From an uncultured Allobaculum sp. (GTDB lineage: Bacteria; Bacillota_I; Bacilli_A; Erysipelotrichales; Erysipelotrichaceae): DNA of 22,803 bases. The translations under genes and the position numbers were made by a program. This document shows, in pieces, positions 6,995-14,274 of this stretch. Location: assembly GCA_910577085.1 (NCBI GenBank), contig CAJTLE010000035.1, forward strand, positions 1 to 22,803, read 5' to 3'. Numbering within the stretch: position 1 is the stretch's first letter; the number at the start of each line of letters is the position of its first letter. The notes under the pieces are model-generated. The model did no database searches, was not told the origin of the DNA, and was given only the letters and a program-made list of their open reading frames with translations.

Positions 6995-8790
6995 AAAAAG
7001 TTCTTGTGATCAATGGCAGTCCCAAAGGCAAGACAAGCAACACCTTCAAACTGACGGAAACCTTTCTGGACGGTCTCCAACAGGCCGATAATCTGGATCT
7101 GAATATTGAAATTGTGGATGTGAATAACCTGGATCTTGGGCCATGTAAAGGCTGTTTTGCGTGCTGGAACAAGACACCGGGCCAATGTATTCACCACGAT
7201 GCCATGGCTGCTATCCTGCCAAAACTGGTTGAAGCGGATCTGTTGATCTACAGCTTTCCGCTCTACTATTTCTCCGTTCCTGGTCCTTTGAAAACCTTCT
7301 TTGACCGCCAGCTGCCTTTAGTTAAGCCCTTTATGGTGGAACGATCTGATGGTCTCGACAGTGGGGCTCATCCAAGCCGCTATGATCGCAGCCACCAGAG
7401 AGTTGTGGCCATTTCAACCTGCGGATTCTATACGACCCGAAACAACTACACGGGTGTTGAAGCTATGCTGGATCATTGCTTCGGACAGGGCGGCTACTAT
7501 CCACTGTTTTGTGCCCAGGGCGAACTGTTCCGGGTTCCGGAGCTGAAATCCCAGTGCGATGCCTATCTGGAACACGTCAAACAAGCCGGCCTTGAATATG
7601 GAAATGGACTGGCAAACGAGCTTAAACATCCCGAAGAAGCGATCAGTGATTCTACAAAAACGGCTTTATCCAAAGAGCTTCTGCCCCGAAAGACGTTTGA
7701 GATGTTAGCGGATGCCAGCTGGGGAATTGAAGATTCCAGCCCGGCAGATGGAAATTCTTCTGCATCTGGTCAAACTGCCACAAAGCAAGCCAGCGGCGCT
7801 TCGATTTTTACCCGTCAGATGGCAGCTTTATACAATCCAAAATCCTATCCCGGTCAGGATCAGGTCATGGAGATGGACTATACCGATCTTGGTGTACGGT
7901 ACCAGATCGTTTTAGGGAAAGAAGAGTCCAGCGTGATCACCAGACCAGAAGACTTCTTAAAGGCGGACATGATTGTTTCCACACCGTATACCGTCTGGAA
8001 ACAGATTGCCCAGGATGAAATCCGAGGCGATGAGGCCTTGATGAAAGGCCTGTATTCAGTCAGTGGCGATCCTTCGATTCTGATGAACTGGGGTACCTAT
8101 TTCTCACCGGATCTTGAAGAGCCAACTTCCGCCGCCAAAGCAGAATCCTCACCAAGTCAGAACACCAGTTCAGCCGATTCTTCCTTTACCAAAGGTATTC
8201 AGGAACATGCAGCCATGAGTGCGAATAAGAAATCGAAGTGGACAAACATGTTGATCTTCCTGCTGCCATGGACATTCTGGTGGACGCTGATCAACAACCC
8301 ACCAGTCGTGTGCGTGAGCGGCTGTCTGATTGGACTTGCACTAACGTGGCTGTTGTTTTCTTCCTATACCAAAACCATGTACGATACGCTGGCGCTGGTC
8401 ATTGTGCTGGGACTTTGCGCATTGTACTTAATGGGGATTTCCTATGAGATTGTCTTTACGCTCTCTTTGCTGGCATTTGGCGTGTTGTGGCTGTATTCCT
8501 GTCTGCCCGGCAGAGTTCCCCTTTGTGCATGGTATTCGAGTGGTGGATTTGGAAGAGCGGAAGCATTTAAAAATCCGATCTTCATGCGCACCAACTGGAT
8601 TATTGCCTTAGGCTGGGGGATCAGTTACCTGGTGATTTCAGCTGCAGCATGGATTTTCCTGCAGGCAGGTCAGATTGAGTGGGCCAGAATGTGCAGCTAT
8701 ATCATTCCGGCTTTGATGGGAATTTTTACCGCCTGGTTCCAGCGCTGGTATCCCCGTCATGTCATGACCACTGGACGCAAGCCAGCCTGA
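6991..8790 (+). CDS. Three-part protein: flavodoxin-like FMN oxidoreductase, SCP2-like domain, membrane domain
   Basis: The 599-residue product has three parts. Residues 1 to about 235 are a flavodoxin-fold NAD(P)H-dependent FMN oxidoreductase: the phosphate loop GSPKGKTSNT (9-18), the Cys-rich GPCKGCFACW (50-59) with C66, and SFPLYYFSVPGPLKTFFDR (88-106), as in iron-sulphur flavoprotein-like and azoreductase-like families. After a Ser/Ala/Gln linker (about 247-270), residues 270-372 resemble a small SCP2-type lipid-binding domain (VMEMDYTDLGVRYQIVL, then LMKGLYSVSGDPSILMNW). A second Ser-rich linker (about 377-400) leads to a hydrophobic region (418-590) with about five or six membrane helices and a basic end. 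It overlaps the PadR gene by 4 bp, with AGGAGG 7 nt upstream. The flavin part should be cytosolic, tethered to the membrane, perhaps reducing a hydrophobic substrate such as a quinone or xenobiotic; that role is inference, and the SCP2 call is less certain than the first part. Confidence 0.85.
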   Translation: MKKVLVINGSPKGKTSNTFKLTETFLDGLQQADNLDLNIEIVDVNNLDLGPCKGCFACWNKTPGQCIHHDAMAAILPKLVEADLLIYSFPLYYFSVPGPLKTFFDRQLPLVKPFMVERSDGLDSGAHPSRYDRSHQRVVAISTCGFYTTRNNYTGVEAMLDHCFGQGGYYPLFCAQGELFRVPELKSQCDAYLEHVKQAGLEYGNGLANELKHPEEAISDSTKTALSKELLPRKTFEMLADASWGIEDSSPADGNSSASGQTATKQASGASIFTRQMAALYNPKSYPGQDQVMEMDYTDLGVRYQIVLGKEESSVITRPEDFLKADMIVSTPYTVWKQIAQDEIRGDEALMKGLYSVSGDPSILMNWGTYFSPDLEEPTSAAKAESSPSQNTSSADSSFTKGIQEHAAMSANKKSKWTNMLIFLLPWTFWWTLINNPPVVCVSGCLIGLALTWLLFSSYTKTMYDTLALVIVLGLCALYLMGISYEIVFTLSLLAFGVLWLYSCLPGRVPLCAWYSSGGFGRAEAFKNPIFMRTNWIIALGWGISYLVISAAAWIFLQAGQIEWARMCSYIIPALMGIFTAWFQRWYPRHVMTTGRKPA

Positions 8791-8863
8791 TCTTTGTTGG
8801 AAATCATTCAGGTAAGTCATCCTTTTGATCAAACTCTTCCTTCATATAGACAGATAGATATAA

Positions 8864-8905
8864 AAAGACGCTGGACTCCCATGTGAGAGTTCCAGCGTCT
8901 TTTTT
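8864..8905. terminator. Bidirectional terminator between convergent genes
   Basis: AAGACGCTGGA and TCCAGCGTCTT form an 11-bp stem with an extra CTC/GAG pairing inside, with T6 after it on the plus strand and a T-tract on the minus strand. It overlaps the stop codon of the minus-strand GNAT gene (8904-8906). Confidence 0.85.
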
Positions 8906-9428
8906 AAAACAGATATTCCATCATTTCAAAAGGCAGGGATCCTTCATCCTCCAGCCAGACGGAATAGTGACCCCGATGTAAAAAGCCGTTGCGGGAATAC
9001 AGATTGTGGGCCGGAAGGTTACCCTCAATCAGATTCAACCGGATTGAGTCCGCCTTCTTTTCCTGAATCATGGCCATCAGCCCCTGTAAGAACGCATCCG
9101 CCAGTCCTCTGCCGCCAAGATCGGGATCGAGGCCAAACAGGTGGATACACCAGGCGTTTTGTCCCTGCCAGTTGACCTGTTCCTCACCTTCTAAAGCCTG
9201 ATTGACAAGAGCACTGCCACAAAGCTGACCGTTGTGTTCAAACAACCAGAGTTCCTGATTGTTCAGAGCTTGTTGCAGGGAATCGAAAGAAGGATGAACG
9301 CCCCAGGTCCACAAAGGGAAGTTAGTGCGTTTGTCCAGATTGGCAATGATTTTCTGATAGAGATCGCAAACCTGATTAAAATCTGATGGTTCGGCCTGAC
9401 GAATCGTCAAGGAATCGTTTGAATTCAT
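8904..9428 (-). CDS. GNAT-family N-acetyltransferase
   Basis: The 174-residue protein has the full GNAT fold: LTIRQAEPSDFNQVCDLYQK at the N-terminus, the central strand WCIHLFGLDPDLGGRG with the acetyl-CoA pyrophosphate loop GGRGLA (105-110), and the C-terminal motif NLPAHNLYSRNGFLHRG. It transfers acetyl from acetyl-CoA to an amine; the substrate cannot be read from sequence. On the minus strand AAGGAC lies about 9 nt before the ATG. It is convergent with the flavodoxin fusion gene and divergent from the metallo-hydrolase gene, and appears monocistronic. Confidence 0.9.
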   Translation of the reverse strand: MNSNDSLTIRQAEPSDFNQVCDLYQKIIANLDKRTNFPLWTWGVHPSFDSLQQALNNQELWLFEHNGQLCGSALVNQALEGEEQVNWQGQNAWCIHLFGLDPDLGGRGLADAFLQGLMAMIQEKKADSIRLNLIEGNLPAHNLYSRNGFLHRGHYSVWLEDEGSLPFEMMEYLF

Positions 9429-9542
9429 GATAAAAAGTCCTTTCTCATTCGGCCATATTTGTCGGCATGATTTTGATGCTCATTGTAATGGTGTGGACGA
9501 TTGTTGGAAAGTTAGACAGATCAGAAGCGATAAAGAATTGAT

Positions 9543-9573
9543 TTGTACTTTATATAAAGTAAATAACTATAAT
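9543..9573 (+). promoter_or_regulatory. Promoter with a palindrome in its spacer
   Basis: TATAAT (9568-9573) is a perfect -10; TTGTAC (9543-9548) is a fair -35 at a long 19-nt spacing. The 16-bp perfect palindrome TACTTTATATAAAGTA (9546-9561) fills the spacer and would let a dimeric repressor block RNA polymerase. The next plus-strand gene begins at 9809, leaving a leader of about 230 nt. The rest of the 9429-9808 gap is AT-rich and I see no gene in it. Confidence 0.5.
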
Positions 9574-9808
9574 TCTGAACAACTCATTTTTTGGAAAAAT
9601 GTAGTATATTTTGCCGAAAATGGGCCTGATTTAAGGAATGGATCAAAGAAATTGAACCGATATCCAGCATACACGGAAAAGTAAAAGAAAAGGATCAGAC
9701 GAAACCTTTGTCTGAATATTCTTGTCGGGAATCTGATTCTTTCAGCTTCCGGACTTGTTCTCTGGATGGAATTTGAGAATATGGAATAAAAGAATGGAGA
9801 AAACAAAG

Positions 9809-10657
9809 ATGAAAAAGCCCTGGTTGAAAAAAGAAGAACAGCTGCTCGATGAAATCAAGCAGACCCAGTTAAGTGAAGACGAAACAGCCCTCTGGTATCT
9901 TGGTCAGTCTGGTTTTGTATTTAAACATGGTAATCAGCTGATCGGAATTGATCTGGTTTTGAATGATCTGACCGATGCGCAGGGAAAGACAAGACGCTAT
10001 TATGAAATCCCATTTACGCCGGACCGTTTAGCGCTGGATGTGGTCTTATGTACGCATGGACATCGGGATCACTATGACAAAAAGACGATTCAGGGGTTGT
10101 ATCAGGCCAATCCCGAAATCAGAATTGTCGTTCCAGAAGGCATTGTTGCAACGCTGATTGAGGATGGAATTCCAGAAGAAAATATTGTTGGGATGAATGA
10201 TGGAGACAAGGAAAACTTCGACAACCTGGAGGTGGCGGCCTTTTCGGCTGCTCATCCGGAAATTCTCAAAGATGAGCAGGGAAAGGATCTGAATCTTGGT
10301 TATGAAATGAAGATTGGTCCGGTTCAGATCGCACATCTGGGGGATACTTTACTTTGCGAAGAACTGATTGATCATTTGGAGAAGATGGAAAAGCCGGACT
10401 GCATGATCGTCCCGATCAATGGCCAGGATTATTTCCGCACTGCCCGTAACTGCATTGGCAACCTTTCCCCATATGAAGCGGTTATGGCTGGCAAGATCGC
10501 TCAGGCAGGCCAGTTGATCCCTTGTCATTACGATATGATCATGGGGAATACCTGTTCGGTATTGGATTTCGTTTCGAATATGGAAGAGCACTATCCACAA
10601 GGAACGTTTGCGATCCCTCGTCTTGGTGAACGGCTGATCTTCAAGAAAGAAAAGTGA
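9809..10657 (+). CDS. MBL-fold metallo-hydrolase, UlaG-like
   Basis: I place the start at the ATG at 9809 (282 residues) because GGAG lies 9 nt upstream; ATG 9794 is an alternative and a TTG at 9755 is unlikely. The metal-binding signature THGHRDH (82-88: H83, H85, D87, H88) and later AHLGDT and PCHYDM motifs place it in the beta-lactamase-fold family related to L-ascorbate-6-phosphate lactonase UlaG, which binds metal and opens lactones or cleaves phosphoesters. It is shorter than UlaG (about 350), and no ascorbate PTS genes are nearby, so the substrate is open. No signal peptide is seen, so it should be cytoplasmic. The terminator hairpin of the convergent tRNA gene lies just downstream. 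Confidence 0.88.
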   Translation: MKKPWLKKEEQLLDEIKQTQLSEDETALWYLGQSGFVFKHGNQLIGIDLVLNDLTDAQGKTRRYYEIPFTPDRLALDVVLCTHGHRDHYDKKTIQGLYQANPEIRIVVPEGIVATLIEDGIPEENIVGMNDGDKENFDNLEVAAFSAAHPEILKDEQGKDLNLGYEMKIGPVQIAHLGDTLLCEELIDHLEKMEKPDCMIVPINGQDYFRTARNCIGNLSPYEAVMAGKIAQAGQLIPCHYDMIMGNTCSVLDFVSNMEEHYPQGTFAIPRLGERLIFKKEK

Positions 10658-10702
10658 AATGGATCCGGATTCAGATCGCAATCCTCAATGAAAAGAAGAT
10701 AT

Positions 10703-10731
10703 AAAAAGACCCGGCAGGTTTTCCTGCCGGG
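10703..10731 (-). terminator. Terminator of the second tRNA-Leu
   Basis: On the minus strand a 9-bp all-Watson-Crick stem CCCGGCAGG/CCTGCCGGG with a four-base loop is followed by TCTTTTT. It matches the first tRNA terminator except for one loop base and one stem base (here C, there a G-U pair). On the plus strand it may also end the metallo-hydrolase transcript. Confidence 0.85.
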
Positions 10732-10743
10732 GTTATTTTCAAA

Positions 10744-10827
10744 TGGTGCGGTTGATGCGATTCGAACGCACACGGGTCGCCCCACTGCCGCCTGAAGACA
10801 GCGTGTCTGCCATTTCACCACAACCGC
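10744..10827 (-). tRNA. tRNA-Leu (anticodon CAG), second copy
   Basis: This 84-nt gene is identical to the one at 819-902, including the encoded CCA (complement at 10744-10746) and anticodon CAG (complement at 10792-10794). Identity continues about 41 bp past the 3' end with two differences, then stops; the upstream flanks are unrelated. The duplicated unit is therefore tRNA plus terminator (125 bp: 819-943 and 10703-10827) in inverted orientation. A weak minus-strand promoter may lie about 30 nt upstream. Confidence 0.95.
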
Positions 10828-11231
10828 ATTTGTCTCGTTCAAAATCTGAACGCCTGATTAGGTTAACATTTTTAAGAGAAATAGGCAAATCTTTTTTCGT
10901 ACTTTTTGAAAGAATTGCTTTAATTACCGGAATCAAACAAAATATTATTTCTCTAATGAAGGAATTTACGGTGAAAGACGTTCAGGAATAGTTTTAAAAA
11001 GAAGGGACCATTTTTCAGTGGCAGGGTTTGGCCAGAAGATGCTGCCTGTTTTCATCAGGAATAATCAGAAATATAGAAATACCAGAAATATAGGGAATAG
11101 ATCCGCTTCAAAAAGAACAATATTGAAAGTTTCAAAAAGAAACAGACGATCGGTCTCGACCGATTGTTACTGTCGCCATGTATGGTAGAGGCAGTTCAAA
11201 AAAGGTAATCTTGTCGAAAAGGAGACTCCCT
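10828..11231. other. Non-coding AT-rich gap with a hairpin
   Basis: No convincing gene is present. An 11-nt direct repeat CAGAAATATAG occurs at 11066-11076 and 11083-11093. A 9-bp inverted repeat (11146-11167; ATCGGT and ACCGAT around CTCG, with one G-T pair) lies 65 nt before the lipoprotein start and may be an operator or leader hairpin. I could not place a convincing promoter. Confidence 0.5.
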
Positions 11232-11882
11232 ATGAAAAAAATCTGGAAGACAATGGTTTCACTGGCCATGATGACCGTTCTGGCTGCCTGCTCAAGCAGT
11301 GCTGGCAGTTCGTCAGCTGCATCGAGCAGTGCGTCTGCTTCTTCAGCAGGCAGTAGTGCAAGTACAACAGGGAATGAACCAACTTCAATGGTTGTGGTGT
11401 TCTCTGCAACTGGCAATACGATGGAAGCTGCCAATCTGATTTCTGAACAGACGGGTGCACCAATCTTTGAAGTCATCCCATCCCAACCGTATACAGACGA
11501 TGATCTTAACTACAACGATCCAGACAGCCGTGTTTCGAAAGAACGTGATGATGAATCTTTACGTACGGTTGCTCTTGAATCGACAACGCCAGAGAACTGG
11601 GACAGTGTCGAAGCCGTTTATCTTGGCTATCCAATCTGGTGGGGCATTGCGGCCTGGCCAATGAGCAGCTTTGTTCAGGGCGTTGATTTTGAAGGCAAAA
11701 CGGTCTATCCGTTTTGCACTTCCGCTTCTTCTGGAGTGGGAAACAGTGCCACTCAGCTTGCCGAACTTGCCAATGGCGGTGACTGGAAAGAAGGCGTTCG
11801 TTTCTCTTCCAGCCCAAGTGCTGACGAAATCACAGAATGGTTTCGGCTCAGTAAAGATAAAGAAGATCTGTCGGTAGATTGA
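11232..11882 (+). CDS. Surface lipoprotein with a flavodoxin domain
   Basis: The start at 11232 is chosen because AAAGGAG lies about 8 nt upstream and a typical lipoprotein signal begins there: MKKIWKTMVSLAMMTVLAAC, with the lipobox LAAC and lipidated C20. A Ser/Ala-rich tether (21-47) follows, then a flavodoxin domain (about 52-215) with the FMN phosphate loop FSATGNT (57-63), the region YLGYPIWWGIAAWPMSSF and the later TSASSGVGNS. In total 216 residues. It should sit on the outer face of the membrane and carry electrons through FMN, as in flavin-based extracytoplasmic redox systems; its partner is unknown. The small GNAT-like gene follows after 100 bp with no terminator between, so co-transcription is likely. 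Confidence 0.9.
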   Translation: MKKIWKTMVSLAMMTVLAACSSSAGSSSAASSSASASSAGSSASTTGNEPTSMVVVFSATGNTMEAANLISEQTGAPIFEVIPSQPYTDDDLNYNDPDSRVSKERDDESLRTVALESTTPENWDSVEAVYLGYPIWWGIAAWPMSSFVQGVDFEGKTVYPFCTSASSGVGNSATQLAELANGGDWKEGVRFSSSPSADEITEWFRLSKDKEDLSVD

Positions 11883-11982
11883 TCGCGTATCGGAGGCCGG
11901 AAAACTGTTGGCAGATGCTACACTCAGGCTGTACAGACTGCATGACCATGCACTAAATCGCAGTCCACAGAGGAGGAAATCT

Positions 11983-12228
11983 ATGCTTCAGTTTGAATAT
12001 GAACCTGAAAATCAGCGTTCGGCTGTTTATGATGATGGAAATCTGATTGGGGTCTGTGAATATCAGATCCGGGGCAACCAGTGGCTGATTACCCATACAG
12101 AAGTTCTGCCTCAGTATGGCGGCCAGGGTATTGCCCGCAAACTGGTGCTGATGGTAGCCCAGGCTGGTGAAGAAGCCGGTGCGGAAATTGTTCCGATCTG
12201 CTCCTATGCGGTTAAAGTCTTAGGATGA
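11983..12228 (+). CDS. Small GNAT-like acetyltransferase (YjdJ type)
   Basis: The start at 11983 follows GAGGAGG at good spacing and gives 81 residues, the normal size for the minimal GNAT-like family. FEYEPENQRSAVYDDGNLIG, ITHTEVLPQYGGQGIARKL (the acetyl-CoA-binding loop QYGGQGIA) and the terminal IVPICSYAVKVL are characteristic. Members are predicted to bind acetyl-CoA; substrates are largely unknown. A strong terminator follows. Confidence 0.9.
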   Translation: MLQFEYEPENQRSAVYDDGNLIGVCEYQIRGNQWLITHTEVLPQYGGQGIARKLVLMVAQAGEEAGAEIVPICSYAVKVLG

Positions 12229-12315
12229 TGGATTAGAAAGATCAGAGTCAGACTATAAGTGTTTTTGCCAGCTGATAAGAGTAAGCCCGGCAGAATTCAA
12301 CCCAGACGATTTACC

Positions 12316-12345
12316 AAAAGAGATCGATTCGTCGGTCTCTTTTTT
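12316..12345 (+). terminator. Terminator with a TTCG tetraloop
   Basis: A 12-bp stem (12316-12327 with 12332-12343, one G-U pair) closes a TTCG loop and continues into a T-tract. It ends the lipoprotein/GNAT unit. Confidence 0.9.
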
Positions 12346-12356
12346 AATGGTCGTTT

Positions 12357-12385
12357 TTGATGGATATTCTCATTTTCCATATAGA
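12357..12385 (+). promoter_or_regulatory. Promoter of the MATE gene
   Basis: A -35 TTGATG (12357-12362), 17-nt spacer and -10 TATAGA (12380-12385) predict a start near 12392, leaving a leader of about 210 nt before the MATE gene. TTCCATAT occurs at 12375-12382 and 12400-12407, flanking the expected start site, and could be a regulator site. Confidence 0.55.
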
Positions 12386-12473
12386 TTTCATTGAATAAAT
12401 TCCATATTGAAATTGGAAGACAGTTCGATGAAGATGCGACTGACTTTTTTAAAATTTCACTCGTTTTTGAAAG

Positions 12474-12560
12474 CCCTTTAAAGGGGGTGCGGGTGTAAGA
12501 ATCTGCCTGAAAACAGGGGGATTTGTGTCCGTTCGCACTTTTCAGGCTTACCTGTAAGGC
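12474..12560 (+). other. Structured leader of the MATE gene, possible cis-regulatory RNA
   Basis: The palindrome CCCTTTAAAGGG (12474-12485) is followed by a 9-bp inverted repeat GCCTGAAAA (12505-12513) / TTTTCAGGC (12539-12547) enclosing a G-rich 25-nt segment. GTAA (12495-12498) and TTAC (12548-12551) extend it across a six-base bulge, and CTTAC can instead pair with GTAAG just downstream (12547-12558), giving mutually exclusive structures. No T-tract follows, so this is not a terminator. I do not match it to a riboswitch class I know. Confidence 0.4.
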
Positions 12561-12601
12561 TATGATAATAAGGAGGAAGAGAAGAGAAAAAAGGAGGAAA
12601 T

Positions 12602-13957
12602 ATGTTCAAGCAACAGTCACTGACAAGTGGATCCTACAAGCGGGCGTTGATTCTGTTTGCGATTCCACTGTTTTTTTCGCAGCTGTTTCAGACGCTCTAC
12701 AATACCTGCGATACGATCATTATCGGCTATAACTTAGGCGATCTGGCTCTGGCCTCGGTTGGTGCAGTCACCAGTCTGTTTGATCTGGTCGTTGGTTTTT
12801 CCAATGGTTTTGGTCAGGGAATGGGCGTCATTGCCGCCCAGAAGTATGGGGCCAAAGATTATAAGGGATTTCGACGGGTCGTTGGACTTTCGATTCTGCT
12901 TTCGCTGATTGTCTCCGTCATTTTATCGGTGGTCATGGGACTTTGCCTGCGCCCGATTCTGACATTCATGAGAACGGACCCGGCTATTTTTGAGATGTCC
13001 TATTCCTATATTTCGATTATCTGTATGGGTCTGTCCGTGACGGTGTTCTATAATCTGGCGGCCGGAATGCTTCGCGCGGCAGGAGACTCTGTTACCCCTT
13101 TGGTGATTTTGATGATTTCCTCCGTGCTCAATATCGGACTGGACTTATTGTTTATTACAACGTTCAACATGGGTGTTGCCGGAACGGCCTGGGCAACTCT
13201 GATTGCTCAATGCGTTTCTTTGGTGGTGTGTGTCGTCTGGGTCTTTTTTAAGCGTAAAGATCTCGTTCCAGCAATTTCAGATTTCAAATGGGATGGCGGC
13301 ATGGTGAAAGATCTGACGACCATGGGTCTTTCAATGGCTCTGATGTCCAGCATCGTTTCGATTGGAACGCTGATTTTACAGATTGGCATCAATGTCCAGG
13401 GGTATCTGATTGTTTCCGGCCATACAGCGGCCAGAAAGCTGTTCTCCATTTTGAACCTGCCGATTTTCTCGACCATGATGGCGACTTCCCCCTTTGTTGC
13501 CCAGAATGTCGGAGCGAAAGAATATAACCGGGTTCAGCAGGGGATTGCTTTCTCGAACCGGCTTGGTCTTTACTATGGCGTGATTCTGACGGTCATTATC
13601 TATCTTTTTGCCAGACAGATTGTGGCCTTGATTTCAGGTTCCAGTACGCCGGAAGTTCTGAATACCGGTGAGTTATATATGAAAACCAATGTGCCGTTCT
13701 TTCCCGTACTTGCAGTCCTGTTGAATTTGCGTATTTCACTGCAGAGTATGGGGCAGAAGACCGTGCCCGTGACCTCTTCGGTAATCGAACTGGTCGGTAA
13801 GGTGCTGTTTACCCTGGTGATCGTGCCAAAAGTTGGGTATATCGGCATCTGCTTTACGGAACCAGCGGTCTGGATTGCGATGTGTCTGTTCCTGATCTAT
13901 TTCTATCTACGCAATCCGTTGTTTAAAGAACATCACATTGCACCGCGGATCTTCTAA
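12602..13957 (+). CDS. MATE-family multidrug efflux transporter
   Basis: The 451-residue membrane protein has the double MatE repeat with about twelve helices: residues 1-220 (NTCDTIIIGYNLGDLALASVG, GMLRAAGDSVTPL, SSVLNIGLDLLFI) and 235-450. It exports cationic drugs or metabolites in exchange for sodium ions or protons. AAAGGAGG lies 5 nt before the ATG, with a second AAGGAGG further up. It is flanked by terminators and has its own promoter and long leader, so it is a single-gene unit; the leader suggests control after transcription starts. The substrate cannot be told from sequence. Confidence 0.93.
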   Translation: MFKQQSLTSGSYKRALILFAIPLFFSQLFQTLYNTCDTIIIGYNLGDLALASVGAVTSLFDLVVGFSNGFGQGMGVIAAQKYGAKDYKGFRRVVGLSILLSLIVSVILSVVMGLCLRPILTFMRTDPAIFEMSYSYISIICMGLSVTVFYNLAAGMLRAAGDSVTPLVILMISSVLNIGLDLLFITTFNMGVAGTAWATLIAQCVSLVVCVVWVFFKRKDLVPAISDFKWDGGMVKDLTTMGLSMALMSSIVSIGTLILQIGINVQGYLIVSGHTAARKLFSILNLPIFSTMMATSPFVAQNVGAKEYNRVQQGIAFSNRLGLYYGVILTVIIYLFARQIVALISGSSTPEVLNTGELYMKTNVPFFPVLAVLLNLRISLQSMGQKTVPVTSSVIELVGKVLFTLVIVPKVGYIGICFTEPAVWIAMCLFLIYFYLRNPLFKEHHIAPRIF

Positions 13958-14015
13958 AAATCGATTTATACAGTTCGCTGGGTGCTTCCTGTTTCTTGTG
14001 TCTTACGTTCAAACG

Positions 14016-14049
14016 ATGTCTTCTGATTCTTTTCAGAAGGCATTTTTTT
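14016..14049 (+). terminator. Terminator of the MATE gene
   Basis: An 11-bp stem (14016-14026 with 14033-14043, one G-U pair) with a six-base loop is followed by seven T. Confidence 0.88.
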
Positions 14050-14123
14050 GTGTAAATTAGAATACTTCAGATTACATCAAAAACAAATACCGTTTTCAGA
14101 ATTAGTACGAAATGAATGGATAA

Positions 14124-14199
14124 CAGTGCCAGATTTTACCGTTGGCACTGGTGCCAAAGTCATGAAAAACAGAAAAAATGGCACTGGCTTCCAGCGCCA
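14124..14199 (+). promoter_or_regulatory. Cluster of TTGGCAC half-sites upstream of mtlA
   Basis: Four or five copies of a TTGGCAC-like half-site occur in both directions: CAGTGCCA (14124-14131), TTGGCACTGGTGCCAA (14142-14157) and TGGCACTGG-3 nt-CCAGCGCCA (14179-14199). All lie upstream of the -35, as expected of an activator. The half-site resembles the TTGNCAC arm I recall for Bacillus MtlR boxes, although arm spacing differs. MtlR encoded downstream is the likely binder. Confidence 0.6.
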
Positions 14200-14217
14200 A
14201 AGCTGATTTAGAAAAGA

Positions 14218-14246
14218 TTGTTAGCCTTTACACAGAAAAGTAGAAT
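14218..14246 (+). promoter_or_regulatory. Promoter of the mannitol-type PTS operon
   Basis: A -35 TTGTTA (14218-14223), 17-nt spacer and -10 TAGAAT (14241-14246) put the start near 14253, 22 nt before the mtlA ATG. The operator cluster ends 18 bp before the -35. Confidence 0.7.
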
Positions 14247-14274
14247 GAAATCACCAAGAGAAAGGAAGAAACAC

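Noticed and set aside
9427..9684. 85-codon frame in the GNAT/metallo-hydrolase gap
   Set aside because: It overlaps the GNAT start and a promoter, and has no ribosome site or protein-like composition.
819..10827. Genomic island bounded by tRNA-derived attachment repeats
   Set aside because: The repeats are inverted, not direct, both copies are full tRNAs, and no integrase is present.
14142..14199. Sigma-54 (-24/-12) promoter reading of TTGGCAC
   Set aside because: TGGCAC looks like a -24 element, but no TTGC -12 element follows at the right distance at any copy, the sites are palindromic, and MtlR here has no sigma-54 interaction domain; a standard -35/-10 promoter lies downstream.
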